From Erpetoichthys calabaricus (lineage: Eukaryota > Chordata > Cladistia > Polypteriformes > Polypteridae), in NCBI RefSeq assembly GCF_900747795.2, contig NC_041397.2, positions 163,474,480 through 163,538,479 on the forward strand: 64,000 nt of DNA, in the 5' to 3' direction. Within the stretch, counting starts at the first letter, position 1, and each line of letters starts with the position of its first letter. Shown here piece by piece: positions 49,270 through 61,342 of this stretch. A model generated the notes under the pieces. The model saw nothing but the letters and a program-made list of their open reading frames with translations. It had not been told where the DNA came from and did no database searches. Both the position numbers and the translations under genes were made by a program.

Positions 49270-50435
49270 CAATGGATGAAAGTAAAGACCAGTACTAAAT
49301 GTAAAAAGCTTAGGGGTAACCGTTGATTGTAATCTGAATTTTAAATCGCATATTAATCAGATCACTAGGACAGCATTTTTTCACCTAAGAAACATAGCAA
49401 AAGTTAGACCTCTTATATCATCGAAAGATGCAGAGAAATTAGTTCATGCGTTTGTTTTCAGTCGGCTAGATTACTGTAACGCACTCCTCTCAGGACTACC
49501 CAAAAAAGACATCAATAGTTTGCAACTAGTGCAGAATGCAGCTGCTAGAATCCTTACCAGGAAAAGAAAATCCGAACACATTTCTCCAGTTTTGATGTCA
49601 CTACACTGGTTACCTGTGTCATTCAGAATTGACTTTAAAATTCTGCTTATGGTTTATAAAGCTTTAAATAATCTCGCCCCGGCTTATATATCGGAATGTC
49701 TGGCATCTTATATTCCAAATCGTAACCTCAGATCCTCAACTGAGTGTCTCCTTAGAATTCCAAGAGCAAAACTTAAAAGAAGTGGTGAGGCGGCCTTCTG
49801 CTGTTATGCACCTAAAATCTGGAATAGCCTGCCAGTAGGAATTCGCCAGTGGAACACTTTAAAAAACTACTGAAAACACATTATTTTAACATGGCCTTCT
49901 CATAACTTCACTGTAATTTAATCCTGATACTCTGTATATCCAATTCATTATAATAACTATTCATTCAAAATCTGTACTAACCCCTACTCTCTCTTCTGTT
50001 TCCTTTTCCGGTGTCCTGTTGGTGGTGGCGTGCGCCACCACCATCTACCCAAAGCACCATGATGTTCCAACAATGATGGATGGATTAAAAGCCAGAAGTC
50101 TGTATGACCATCAGCATCAAGTGACTCCGTGAAAAACCCGAACTACAAAGAGGACTATTTCATTTATGTTAGGTAGAATGCCCAAAGGGGACTGGGCGGT
50201 CTCGTGGCCTGGAACCCCTACAGATTTTATTTTTTTCTCCAGCCTTCTGGAGTTTTTTTTTGTTTTTTCTGTCCACCCTGGCCATCGGACCTTACTCCTT
50301 TCTATGTTAATTAATGTTGTCTTATTTTAATTTCTTATTTTGTCTTTTATTTTTCTTCTCTTCATTATGTAAAGCACTTTGAGCTACTTTTTGTATGAAA
50401 ATGTGCTATATAAATAAATGTTGTTGTTGTTGTTA
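49270..50435 (+). mobile_element. L2-type LINE 3' end inserted in the Gmr1-like element
   Basis: The C-terminal L2 RT region is seen: LVHAFVFSRLDYCNALLSGLPKKDINSLQLVQNAAARILTRKRKSEHISPVLMSLHWLPV...YKALNNLAPAYI, ending near 49870. The 3' UTR ends TGTAAAGCACTTTGAGCTAC, TGCTATATAAATAAATG and (TTG)n at about 50420-50434. 5'-truncated; the reading frame is well kept, so it is younger than its host element. Confidence 0.88.
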
Positions 50436-50736
50436 TTCACAGAGAAGTCTGTACCTATAAATCCTCCCCAGTTTTCATTTCTCAAGAAGGATTGCTAAAA
50501 AATTTCCCTGTGGCAGCCCTCCCCGATCCACCTTTTCCAGTAATTCTGGGGCGGGACTGGTCTAATAATAAATGCGGTGAGCTACAGACTACTCCCGATC
50601 CATACTTGGGCCTAGTTATAGATGAGGATGATTCATCTCAAGCTGTCTCCACACTGTGTATTCAGCCGGCAGAGAGAGGTACGGAAGCCCATGAGGAGTT
50701 TTCTGCCTCACTCCGTGCTGTCTATGCAACGTGGCC

Positions 50737-51299
50737 GCAGAGAGCTTAAACAACTTGGCACATTCACATAAATAACGACAAGGGGTGAGCAAGCTTTCTT
50801 GAAGGCCTTTACTGGACGTACCTCGTTGTAAACTGAAATATATACAAAAGAAACATACAGGCATTTACAGGTGTACAATCAAAGACAATAAACAATGATT
50901 TACAAAGCAATGAAGTACATAGCACACAGTGTACATTAAACAATAAAGCTTTAAAAGACACTTACAAGGTGAGTGATTTCCACGGTTGGATCAAGACAAA
51001 GAGAAGCGCGTAGACAGAGGTTCAAATTGCTGCGTACCACAACTAACCAGACCCAGGGGTTTATATACCCTAAAGATACGTTTTGGACTTGACCAAAACA
51101 AGAGATAGAGGGGTGCCTACGTGAGACACATGGCGTGTATTGTATTCAAATGTTTATTATGGGACATACATGCTTTATGTGAGTTTCATAGACTTTTATA
51201 GCGCCACTGTGAGTGTGGGATGTGACTGACTGGTGTGTTAATAAAAGACAAGATGGAGGGGGAGAACAGTTCAACAAATAACATTCTCAACTAACAAGA
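50737..51299. mobile_element. unidentified 0.55-kb insertion
   Basis: The motif ACGTGG occurs at about 50730 and again at 51300, on either side of this AT-rich block, and coding similarity to the retroelement resumes after it. This fits an insertion with a 6-bp target duplication. I see no LTR, tRNA-like head or terminal repeat that names it. Confidence 0.4.
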
Positions 51300-51399
51300 C
51301 GTGGGGCAGAACAAGGAGGATGGAGAGACTCCGGGACCGTCACAGGTGGAAACGTCATCCACACATGCCTCGATGGTTCGGGATGAATCTCCGCCCCTT

Positions 51400-52570
51400 G
51401 AGGTCAACCCAGATCCTCTCTCCCAAATTCATTTTCTATTTAGAGAAACACTGGCTTCTTTTAAAAGGAAGCAATTGAATGACGACTCCCTTAAATTTGC
51501 AGAAAACGCAGTTGTTCTTGTTAATGGCCAACACACGCATAAGTCCATGCCACAAGGACCTCACTTTGTAATAGAGAATGACTTATTATATCGGGTCACC
51601 GAGCATGAGGGGGAGGTCCAGAAATTGTTGTTAATCCCACGAACCTTCCGGCGGCAGGTTTGTGAATTGGCACATTCTCACCTCCTTGGAGGCCATTTAG
51701 GCACCGAAAAAACCTTAGTGTGGATCAAGCTCAGATTTTATTGGCCGGGAATTAATGAGGAGGTTTGCCATTTTTGTACTTCTTGTCCAGAGTGTCAATT
51801 ATGGCATATTCCTAGGGTATTCCTAGGGTGTATTCCATATACCGTGCTCCTCTTGTTCCCCTTCACCTAATTGACGTTACCTTTGAAAGAATAGGGATAA
51901 TATTTATTAGTACTAGTGGATTATGCAACCCGATACCCGGAAGCTGTTCCTTTGCGCTCAGCTACATCTAAAGCAATTGCACGGGAACTAGTAGGGGTCT
52001 TTGCATGAGTCGGAATCCCTAAAGAAGTCTAATGGACCAAGGGACGCATTTTACCTCGGAAACATTCAGGGAAATGGCCAAATTACTGAAAATAAAGCAC
52101 TTAAAGACCGTGGTGTATCATCCTCAAACACGAAAGTCTAGTAGAGAGGTTTAACCAGACTTTCAAGCAGATGCTTCGCAAGGTGGTCAGCAGGGATGGG
52201 TGGAATTGGGATCAACTCCTCCCAATTGTTCTATTTGCATATCGAGAAGTCCCACAAGCCTCTACGGGGTTCTCACCTTTTGAATTATTATACGGTCGAC
52301 AACCCCGGGGTATATTAGATATTTTGAAAGAACATTGGGAAGGAGAGATTCTTCCCTCTACAGATATTTTGGAATATATTGCGCAATTACGCAATAGATT
52401 TGGAAAAATTTGGCCTATTCTAAAAAGTCATATGGAAGAGGTGCAAGCAGCACAGGCCCATTATTATGATTGTGGCAAGACGCTCCGAGAATTCCATCCA
52501 GGGTATCATGTCATGGTGTTGGTTCCCACCTCCCATTCCAAATTACTCGCCCATTGGCAAGACCCTTATG
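51400..52570 (+). pseudogene. Gmr1-like integrase region
   Basis: The H2C2 zinc domain ELAHSHLLGGHLGTEKTLVWIKLRFYWPGINEEVCHFCTSCPECQ (about 51665-51800) is followed by core-like sequence and a C-terminal region with PQASTGFSPFELLYGRQPRG and HVMVLVPTSHSKLLAHWQDPYE. The remaining tail (WIYHVNLLKPWKDRD) lies past the piggyBac insertion near 58055-58100. Broken. Confidence 0.75.
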
Positions 52571-53912
52571 AAAGTAGCTCTTTTAGGGCGGATGTCGACA
52601 TTTGTCGACAGGAGGGGTTGAGGGCGAATGTTGACAAAAGTCGACATCCAGGGATAGAGGGCGACAATCAGCTGTTAATGGCGACAAAACTCACTGTCAC
52701 GTCGCAGGCATTCCCTCTGTGCTTGGAGGAATGCTAGACTTGTTGACTCGCCAACTAATCCTTGCGTATGCGTGAGTTGGGAAATGTAAACAAATGGCAA
52801 GATGGCATCAACATGTCACAAGGGAGCGAAGCGAGTGCAGAAAAGAAAACACTCGGCAGACAATGTTTTGCGCATTATCGCGGAGTCGGACTCTGATTTT
52901 TCAGAATCAAATTTTATTGACAGTGATCTGGAGATCGAACAAGAGAGTGAGAAGCCGACATTAGCTGATCGGACACCAGCCAATGCCGCGCCAGCTGATC
53001 TGCTAACAGCTGAGCGCATTCACGCAGCCGATGCATCTACGGCAAGGCGTGGGAGGAATACACAGACATTGATCCGTGGGAGCCGAACTAGCTACCGGAC
53101 TTCACAAGACGGCATGGCTTACTGTTGGACACGACAGATCACCAGCTGCTGAACTACTTCAGGCTGCTCTCTCCTGATGCTGCTTTTCAGATACTGTCAG
53201 ACGAGACAAACAGGTAGGCAGAGAAATTTTTTGAATCGCGTGCTGCGCTTGCATCGCATTCTCGTTTTTCAAAGTGGAAATCCACAACAAAAGACGAGAT
53301 GAAGCGCGTTGTGGCATTACAAATAGAGATGGGACAGAACTGGTGATGTAACTTCAGGGAGCATTGGTCCAAACGTGCTTTGTCCCCTGGTGGCTTTGGA
53401 CAGGTTATGCAGTGTGATGATAGGTACGTGATGCTGCAAAGTTTTATTCACTTCTGTGATAAACAGAAGCAAATCCGATGGGGTGAGCCAGGCTATAATG
53501 TCATGCATAAAGTTCAGCCCCTGCTTGACATTGTGGAACCAACATAGAAACAATTTTATCAGCCTGGCAGCGATTTGTCTGTGCATGAATCTATACATAT
53601 TAATAAAAGGCAAAGCCCTCACTGACTCACTGACTGACTGACTGACTGACTGACTCATCACTAATTCTCGAACTTCCTGTGTAGGTGGAAGGCTGAAATT
53701 TGGCAGGCTCATTCCTTACAGCTTACTTACAAAAGTTAGGCAGGTTTCATTTCGAAATTCTACGCGTAATGGTCATAACTGGAACATGTTTTTTGTCCAT
53801 ATACTCTAATGGAGGAGGCGGAGTCACATATCACGTCATCACTCCTCCTACGTAATCACGTGAACTAAAAACAAGGAAGAGATTTACAGCACGAGTCAAA
53901 CGCAGGAACGAA

Positions 53913-54560
53913 GGTAAATGACGTTAATTTTTGAGTGTCTTTTAATACTGTGTAAGCATACATATTAAGACATGTGCAATTAAACGTGTGCATTTACGGG
54001 GTGATTTCTCAGGCTTAAAAGCTCGCCTTTTATCAAACGCGGGAACAAAGGTAAATGACGTTGTTCACTGTGTTTTAATACTGTGTAACCATACATATTA
54101 ACACATGTGCAATTAAACGTGTGCATTTACGGGGTGATTTCTCAGGCTTAAAAGCTCGCCTTTTACTAAAAAGGTAAATGCAAAACTATTTTCAATCATT
54201 CTATGATCTGCTTCTCACAACTGAAGGCACCGTGGCTGATGGTAAATGACGTTAATTTTTGAGTGTCTTTTAATACTGTGTAAGCATACATATTAACACA
54301 TGTGCAATTAAACGTGTGCATTTACGGGGTGATTTCTCAGGCTTAAAAGCTCGCCTTTTATCAAACGCAGGAACAAAGGTAAATGACGTTGTTCACTGTC
54401 TTTTAATACTGTGTAACCATACATATTAACACATGTGCATTTAAACGTGTGCATTTACGGGGTGATTTCTCAGGCTTAAAAGCTCGCCTTTTACTAAAAA
54501 GGTAAATGCAAAACTATTTTCAATCATTCTATGATCTGCTTCTCACAACTGAAGGCACCG
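53913..54560. repeat. tandem repeat inside the Helitron
   Basis: Four units starting with GGTAAATGACGTT at 53913, 54050, 54240 and 54378, each with TTTTAATACTGTGTAA-CATACATATTAA, CACATGTGCA and GGGGTGATTTCTCAGGC. Spacings 137, 190 and 138 show a 327-bp dimer repeated twice. Confidence 0.9.
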
Positions 54561-54587
54561 TGGCTGATGTTACGTCACTTGCTGTCC

Positions 54588-54858
54588 AACCATAAGCGTT
54601 ACCTGGTAGGTAACCAGCCACTCACTTCACACCCTTACGGGAATCGAACCTCTGAGGTTTTCTTTTGTTCTTAATTAAAATTTAAAAGCAATACTTCACC
54701 GCTGCTAAGCCCCTCTAGCGCTGACGTCCGAGGTTCGATTACCGTAAGCAAGTGCAGTGAGTGTGTAATTACATTCACGGCATTCGTAGTCTGATTCACA
54801 ATCTGATTGTATGGGTGGTTACCTACCAGGTAACGCTTATAGTTGGCCACCAAGTCAG
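54588..54858. mobile_element. SINE-like inverted unit, same family as 12.5 kb
   Basis: GCGTTACCTGGTAGGTAACC (54595) and, 220 bp on, GGTTACCTACCAGGTAACG form the arms. Between them are GGGAATCGAACCTCTGAGG and CTGACGTCCGAGGTTCGATT, opposed B-box-like tRNA motifs. It is an inverted pair like 12482-13057. Confidence 0.65.
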
Positions 54859-55198
54859 GTCGAAGTGATCACTTGAGTAAAGGCAGCTTCACAAAAAAAC
54901 AGATCCTTAACAAACTGTTATTAGTATATTTTCCCTCAATTCAAAAAGGTTTTATTTTCTTCTTAATAAAAATTTAAAAGCGGTACTTCGCCGGTGCGAA
55001 GCGCGTGGATTTGACCGACTGACACATACAGACATATTCATGAGTGCAGGTACTTCGGAAAGAAAGCACCGTGTAAACCTAAAGTTTAAATTAAGTTCAT
55101 AGACCTACAAAAGGTTGCCATTCATTTGAGGCAAGATTGCTTTTCTTCTGTACAACTATACGTTGCATTCTCAAGAGTGTGCTTGCACGGCTTCGGAT

Positions 55199-55200
55199 AT

Positions 55201-55270
<70 letters not shown>
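55199..55270. repeat. (TA)n microsatellite
   Basis: About 70 bp of pure TA inside the Helitron. The stretch 55280-56160 after it is AT-rich with no recognisable gene; the frame at 55689-55877 has no known domain. Confidence 0.95.
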
Positions 55271-55271
<1 letters not shown>

Positions 55272-56204
55272 TATATATAAATATGTAAGCTTATAAGTAC
55301 TGCCTTACTTCTCTTTAAGAAAGGAAGATGTAATGATACTTGATTTAAACGATTCCATGTCTTCCTGGGTTTGCTTAGCTTATTGTCAATATCTTTACAC
55401 GTTTTTTTAAGACTTATTGACTGAAACGGGCTTTCACGAAAAAAGTTAGGGCTTTGCTACAGGATACACCCTCCACAAGTTAAGCAAGTAAAAATAAAAT
55501 ATATATTTCTGTTTTATTTAAACCTTTTAATTTCGTATGCATAGCCCCATTTGGCTGTTTAATTTTTTTTTTTTCTTTCTTCAGTAATATTTAATCTCCT
55601 TAAAGAAAAAGAACATATCCATTTTACTTTTTTTGTATCTCTTTAGTAATATTTTAGTGTAAAAGGATAACCAGTATTTAAACCTTTTATGTTACTTTAT
55701 ACATTTATTTTACACAATGTTGAAAAATTAATAAGAAAGCTACATATTTTGGCAGCTGCTGCTTTCATTTTCAATGAAATGAAAAAAGCTCTCCAAGAGA
55801 AAACGTCAATGAAGAAGAAACAGTTTGCACTATCTAAAAATGAGAAACCCTCATTTATAAAAGTTTGCTGCAGATGACTTAACTGAAAATAAATGAATAG
55901 TTCCTATGTGTATAATACATATTTATCTATTTTACTTATGCCTTTATTCCAGCAACTTACAACATCTGAGGTACAATTTGTTACATTACTTTTGTTTTTT
56001 GCAGCACAGGCAGGTGAAGTGACTTCCTCAGGGTCACACAGTGGTGTCAGTACCAGGATTTGAACTGACAAGCTCCTGGTTTACTGAAATATTACTGAAG
56101 AAAGAAAAAAAACGAAAACGGGCAAATAGGGCTATGCATACAAATGTCCATCCATCCATTATCCAACCCGCTATATCCTAAATACAGGAGCAAATAAGTA
56201 GATA

Positions 56205-56216
56205 TGTATATATACA

Positions 56217-56286
<70 letters not shown>

Positions 56287-56645
56287 TGTGAATGTATGTA
56301 TGTATATATGTATGTCTATATTTATATATATATATATGTAGATATGTAAATTTGTATATGTATATATATATATGTATATGTGGATGTGTATATGTATATA
56401 TACGTATGTATATGTAGATACAGTATGTGTATATGTAGATATGTATATATATGTATATATGTTTATGTATATATATAGTTACATAACCTCTTTAACACAC
56501 TACTTCTCCGCTGCGAAGCGCGGGTATTTTGCTATATATATATATATATATATGACAGCAACACTCATAACAATGACAACACAATTATATATATATATAT
56601 GTTCATATGTATATATATATGTGTGTCAATCTATCTATGTATGTA

Positions 56646-56728
<83 letters not shown>

Positions 56729-56911
56729 ATATATATCTAGATGTGTATATGTGTAGATATGTAAATATTTATATATATATATATATGTGTCTGTGTGTGT
56801 ATATATATATATATATTATATATATATATATGTACATATATGTATATATATATATATATGTGTGTGTGTATGTATATGTGTGTGTTTATGTATGTGTGTA
56901 TATATATGTTG

Positions 56912-56955
<44 letters not shown>

Positions 56956-57065
56956 GTGGATGTGTATATGTGTATATATATGTAGATATGTGTATATGTA
57001 GATATGTATATATATGTATATGTATATATATGTTTATGTGTGTGTGTGTGTATATTATATATATA
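56205..57065. repeat. TA/TG/TATG microsatellite field with a duplicated Helitron end
   Basis: Long TA, TATG and TG runs are broken at 56483-56590 by a copy of the Helitron 3' end (CTCTTTAACACACTACTTC, CCGCTGCGAAGCGCGGG, TTTTGCTA) and by GACAGCAACACTCATAACAATG, both present again at 57069-57203. This indicates an internal duplication of about 550-650 bp. Tyr/Ile-rich frames here are artefacts. Confidence 0.85.
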
Positions 57066-57999
57066 AAAGACAGCAACACTCATAACAATGACAACACAAT
57101 TACATTGACAATCATCTTACGTTATTTTTAAAATGTTTCCTTTTTTTTTCATAACCTCTTTAACACACTACTTCTCCGCTGCGAAGCGCGGGTATTTTGC
57201 TAGTCTATGATAAAATAAAAGGGACACCTTTTTTTCTGCAAATATATGCCAGACAAGCCCACAAAGTATGACATAAAGGATTTTGTACTGGCAGAAGCCA
57301 ACAGTGGTTTCTGCCTGAAAGTAATTACATATACAGGAAAGTATTTCTTTCAAAGAGAGAACTGTCCCTTGACAAGTCAGGTTGTGCTGGAGCTGCTTCA
57401 GGGCTATGAACATTTGGGTCATGTTGTGTACATGGACAATTTTTATACATGCCCAGAATTGTTCATGGAGCTACAGAGCAGAGGAATTGGAGCTTGTGGC
57501 ACAGTGAGGGTGAACAGGATACACATGGCTTCACAGTTGAAGCCAGACATGCTGAAGATGAAAAGAGGTGACAATACGGTTTTTATGCGGGCGGATAACT
57601 TGGTGGCAGTGGTATGGCACGATGGCAAACGGGTGACTTGTCTCTCTACAGTACACACTAACAATATATGTGAGAAAGTGCAGCAACAGACAATTGAAAA
57701 GTAGGCACCAAAGCAACGTATATTGTAAGCAGTGCAATATGGCAATGACTGAAATTGGCTGCTTTGAGCGAGATCAGACTTTGCAGGACTTTGCTGTGTA
57801 AAATGTATGTGATATGTATGTGCAATCATAGAGTATGCAGGCTCATACAACATGCAAGACAGTAACATTTGTCAAAAGTGAATATTTTTGTTGATTTCAA
57901 TTGCTTTGTGTTCTTTTTTTTAAAAAAGTTAGTTTTTGGAAAAATATTCAGCCCTGAGAGAAAAGAAACAAAAAAAAATGTAGCCCTAAAAGAGTTAAG

Positions 58000-59700
58000 G
58001 AGAGGAAAGGACTTGTCGACTATTTGGTGAAACAACCCAATCATCGACCAAGCGAGTGGATTTATCATGTGAATTTGCTGAAGCCGTGGAAGGACAGGGA
58101 TCCCGATCCCTCCTCTGCTCAGCCACGCTCATTTTTTGTTCTAATAGACACCCTTAATTCCGGCAAGGAATTAACTTTCAGACAGAGACGGGAGCTGGAG
58201 TCAGCTATCCTGTCTGTTCCAGAAGTGGTGAGTGAGAAACCCGGAAGGACCTCTTTAATTGTGCATGACATGAGCCTGGAGTTATCGTCCGAGAGCGCCC
58301 CTATAGACTCCTGGAGACAAAGAAAGTAGAAGTGTAGCTGGAAATCAAGTGAATGCTGGAACTAGGAGTGATAGAGGAAAGTTTTAGTCCCTGGTCCAGT
58401 CCAATCATCTTGGTTAGTAAGCCTGATGGCAGTTGGAGGTTTTGCAATGAATTCCGTCGGCTTAACCAATGCTCCTAATTTGATGCTTATCCCATGACTC
58501 ACGTGGACGATCTCCTTTAAAGGCTGGGCCAAGCAAGGTTCTTGACCACACTTAACATGACAAAGGGGTACAGGCAGATTCCTTTAATGGATTCCGCAAA
58601 GGTGAAGACGGCGTTTAGCACGCCTAGCAGACACTGGCAGTGTCCATTCAGGTTACATGGGGCTCCTGCGAATTTCCAGCGTCTGGTGGACAAAGTGCTC
58701 TGTCCCCATAATGCGTATAGTGCGGCCTATCTGGATGACGTCGTCATCTATTCCAGCACATGGAAGGAACACGTACAGCAGGTCAGAGCGGTGTTGCGGA
58801 CATTAGGAGAAGCTGGGATCTGAATCAATCCAAAGAAATGTTTCTTTGAACTGAAAGAAGCTAAATATTTGGGCTACTTGGTTGGTTGGGGCACTGTGAA
58901 GCCACAGTGTTCAAAAATAGATGCCATTTTAAAATGGTCCAGTCCGCAAACCAAGCAGAAAGTCCAAGCATTTCTCGGATCAGCTGGGTACTACCGCCGG
59001 TTTTTATCTCGGTTTTCTGAGAGAGCGGCGCCCTTGACTGATTTGATGAAGAAAAGAGCTCCTAACAATGTGGTATGGACTGACAAGACGGAAGCTGCGT
59101 TCTGTGACTTTTAACAGGCTTACTTCATCCATCCATCCATTTTCCAACCCGCTGAATCCAAACACAGGGTCACGGGGGTCTGCTGGAACCAATCCCAGCC
59201 AACACAGGGCGCAAGGCAGGGAATCAATCCCGGGCAGGGCGCCAACCCACCGCAGGGCTCTTACTTCAGCACCAGTGTTAATCGCTCCTAATTTTTATTT
59301 CCCGTTCATTCTCCAGACGGACACTTTGGACACAGGCCTCAGTGCCGTGTTCAGCCAAAGTGTTGATGGTGTTGAACACCCCATCATGTACCTGAGCCGG
59401 AAACTGCTGGATCGAGAGACCAAGTACGCGGTGGTGGAAAGGGAAGCCCTGGCCTTTAAATGGGCGATTACGCAGTTGAGGTACTACTTCTTGGGCCGAC
59501 AGTTCACTCTAGTGTCAGATCATGATCCTTTATAGTGGATGGCCCTTCACAAAGAGTCGAATCCACAGGTCACTAGGTGGTTTCTTGACCTACAACCTTA
59601 CAAGTTTTCACTCATTCATCGTAAGGGCTCTCTCCATACCAACGGTGATGCCCTTTTTCATGCTCACGACCTCTCGGTGCAGGTCACCCGACCTGATGGG
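58000..59700 (+). pseudogene. Gmr1-like reverse transcriptase and RNase H region
   Basis: After an integrase tail, the RT runs from about 58350: [79 protein letters not shown] (catalytic YLDD near 58720), YLGYLVGWGTVKPQ-like sequence and VQAFLGSAGYYRRFL. RNase H follows from about 59290 (FILQTDTLDTGLSAVFSQ, KYAVVEREALAFKWAI, QFTLVSDHDPL). It lies after integrase, the reverse of ordinary Gypsy. Broken, and a SINE is inserted. Confidence 0.82.
59128..59259 (-). mobile_element. V-SINE/Mermaid-type SINE, 5'-truncated, minus strand
   Basis: Plus-strand (CATC)n followed by the complement of the SINE 3' part seen at 3251-3581 (CCAACCCGCTGAATCC, GCCAACACAGGGCGCAAGG). A 9-bp target duplication CTTACTTCA flanks it (59119-59127 and 59260-59268). 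It landed in the Gmr1-like coding region. Confidence 0.88.
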
Positions 59701-59729
59701 TTTGGGCTAAGGGGGGGGGGGGGGGGGCT

Positions 59730-60006
59730 TGTCACACACGTGCAAGTAGGAGGCAGCTGAAGGGCTTAAGTAATGGTAATACCACATCCGACCAGGGCAC
59801 GGCGGGGTGCACTAACTGTCTTTCTCAGTTACTTGCAGACCTTTCCCAAGAAATCCTGCCAGGTTCCGGTACCTCAGAAGATGATGCGAGTTCCGGTCCA
59901 GACAATGTCAGGTCCAGGTCCCTCCCTCCGATGATGTCACTTCCGGTCCAAACGGCGTCACTTTCAGGTCCGTCCCCTCCAATGACGTCACTTCCTATAT
60001 GGGCCT
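59730..60006 (+). repeat. 3' LTR of Gmr1-like copy 2, incomplete
   Basis: TGTCACACACGTGC to TATGGGCCTTTAA matches the first 280 bp of the 5' LTR with divergence. The remainder is replaced by the TTAA-flanked element. Confidence 0.85.
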
Positions 60007-60500
60007 TTAACACTAGAATTACCAGAGCCTACGAAAAAACTCGTAGATCCGGCCCACCTTAAATCGCTTCTTAAAACCGTTCTCACCTCTCTGCCAGTGT
60101 CTTTTGTCATCTAAATGTACTGATAAAGACATGCTGCCAGCAGCCGGCTATTCCATTCCCCCACCGACTTAGAACGTAAATGAACTTCTCCCAGCTAATG
60201 CCTTGATTGATTATCTGGGAGTGAGTGGAGTTTTAGAATGGAAATAATAAATCACTATTTGGAACACACGCATTTCATGTGTGTTGCGTGTCTGCAGTAA
60301 TCTGTGTAAACACATTTTTAAAACAGAAACGTTTTTTATATTCTAGTAACAAATGACAAAATGTAGGCATAAACTATATAATGTATGAAGCCTGAAGTCC
60401 AAATATCAAAGAAACACTTTCACAAAAGGTACAAAAAAAAAAGCCGCCACCAAAAAAAGCTTCCTTAGTGTGGGACATTGACACCTATTTACTATGATTG

Positions 60501-60570
60501 CTGCCGTGGCGCAACAGTATCAGTTGCTGACTGGCAATCAGAAGGTCATGAGTTCAATCCTGCATGACTC
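60501..60570 (+). other. tRNA-like sequence, left arm
   Basis: GCCGTGGCGCAACAGTATC with loop CTGGCAA on a four-pair stem (CTGA/TCAG) and B-box-like AGTTCAATCC. It is homologous to the right-arm copy in inverted orientation. Degenerate as a tRNA. Confidence 0.5.
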
Positions 60571-61342
60571 CCTTATGAGAAGTGAAGTGTTCTTATTTTT
60601 AATATTTTAGAATAAAAAGATACATTTGATTTCAGTCTGTAACAGCTGGTGTAATTTATGATATTTGCAAAGGTTAGCTTTGTTTTTTTTTTTTTTAATT
60701 CACTTTTCATTGTCTCAGTCGTGTTCAGGATCCTTCCCTACCCCATGTAAAAGTATAATAAAACAAGTGCACTTTTATTCAAGAATATAACCGAAGGAAA
60801 AAGAAAGCAAGTTACAGTAGGCGGTTGATATGACAGCTTGCGTGGTGCAATGCTAAGAACTGCTGATTTCCATTCCGTGCTATATAACTGTTAACATTTG
60901 AATCTGATGATTGCATATAGCGCTGTCTTATTCAGTGAGCGCAAGAACATGCAGGTGGCCAGTTGCTGCGTGCTACAACGCACATTTTTAAAAAGAAAGA
61001 GACAAATATATGTGTAAGAAATCATTTTATGACGCGAATAGTACCAATCAGAAAAGATCATCGCAGTAATGCAATATTATTTGAAAACGAACAGCGTCAG
61101 GTTGGGTGTGAAGTTATACTGGCGCTGTTTGAGTCAGATCAGAAGCTGAATAAGCTGAACAAGCTCCTGTTCTGACTCTAAGTAAAAAGCATGAATTAAT
61201 TAACAGAAATAACCGCGATCGACATTTTAAACTTAACGATTTACAGTGCATACCAATTTATAAATTTTATGTCCGTTTTCAGTAGTAAGCTGCTCTTTTG
61301 GGGGGGGGGGGGGGGGTGTTAGAGCGTGTGAGCTTATTCAGT

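Larger units (their letters stand above)
53590..57203 (+). mobile_element. Helitron, non-autonomous, inserted in piggyBac
   Basis: The 5' end TCTATACATATTAATAAAAGG follows A (53589). The 3' end TTTTGCTAG (57195-57203) precedes T, with the GC-rich hairpin CCGCTGCGAAGCGCGGG just upstream (57176-57192). This is the A/T target and TC...CTAG signature. Removing the element leaves the piggyBac codons for HESMI in frame, which confirms both borders. The interior has a CTGA repeat, 130-190 bp tandem repeats, a SINE-like pair and long TA/TG microsatellites, but no Rep/helicase gene. A second 3' terminus copy lies at 56483-56530. Confidence 0.9.
52802..57840 (+). pseudogene. piggyBac transposase, split by a Helitron
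   Basis: The N-terminal acidic region (SDSDFSESNFIDSDLEIEQESEK) leads to a dimerisation-like region, then GEPGYNVMHKVQPLLDI and the DDE start LSVHES (near 53580), where the Helitron enters. The gene resumes at 57204 with ATGATAAAATAAAAGGG; a TAA stop follows in this frame where the family has an aromatic codon. MPDKPTKYDIKDFVLAEANSGFCL and YMDNFYTCPELF (second catalytic Asp) follow, then WHDGKRVTCLST (third Asp). A stop after QQQTIEK and loss of sequence precede the cysteine-rich end (CKQCNMAMTEIGCFERDQT). In the first half, frames also shift near 53140 and 53345. Confidence 0.82.
52578..57994 (+). mobile_element. piggyBac-type DNA transposon
   Basis: Short terminal inverted repeats CTCTTTTAGGGC (52578) and GCCCTAAAAGAG (to 57994), with TTAA directly after the right end (57995-57998); the left flank reads GTAG instead, two bases changed. 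It sits in the C-terminal integrase sequence of the Gmr1-like element. It carries a piggyBac transposase gene interrupted by a Helitron, so about 1.8 kb is the original transposon. Not active as it stands. Confidence 0.82.
47968..60006 (+). mobile_element. fossil Gmr1-like LTR retrotransposon, copy 2, heavily nested
   Basis: 5' LTR, tRNA-Ser primer site, gag, protease, integrase, reverse transcriptase, RNase H, polypurine tract (a G-run at 59711-59727) and the first part of the 3' LTR occur in that order. Integrase before RT is the Gmr1-like order. Four foreign insertions interrupt it: an L2 LINE (about 49270-50435), an unknown 0.55-kb piece (about 50737-51299), piggyBac plus Helitron (52578-57994) and a V-SINE (59128-59259). 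The 3' LTR ends at a TTAA-flanked fold-back element. LTRs differ clearly (more than 10 percent by eye), so it is old. Broken, with about ten breaks besides insertions. Confidence 0.82.

Noticed and set aside
60501-60570. A functional tRNA gene in the fold-back left arm
   Set aside because: Only the anticodon stem is well paired and the B box is off consensus; it is a tRNA-like relic.
61300-61317. G-run as a designed G-quadruplex element (also 59711-59727)
   Set aside because: Single uninterrupted G homopolymers; one acts as the polypurine tract of an LTR element and the other is likely slippage or assembly noise.
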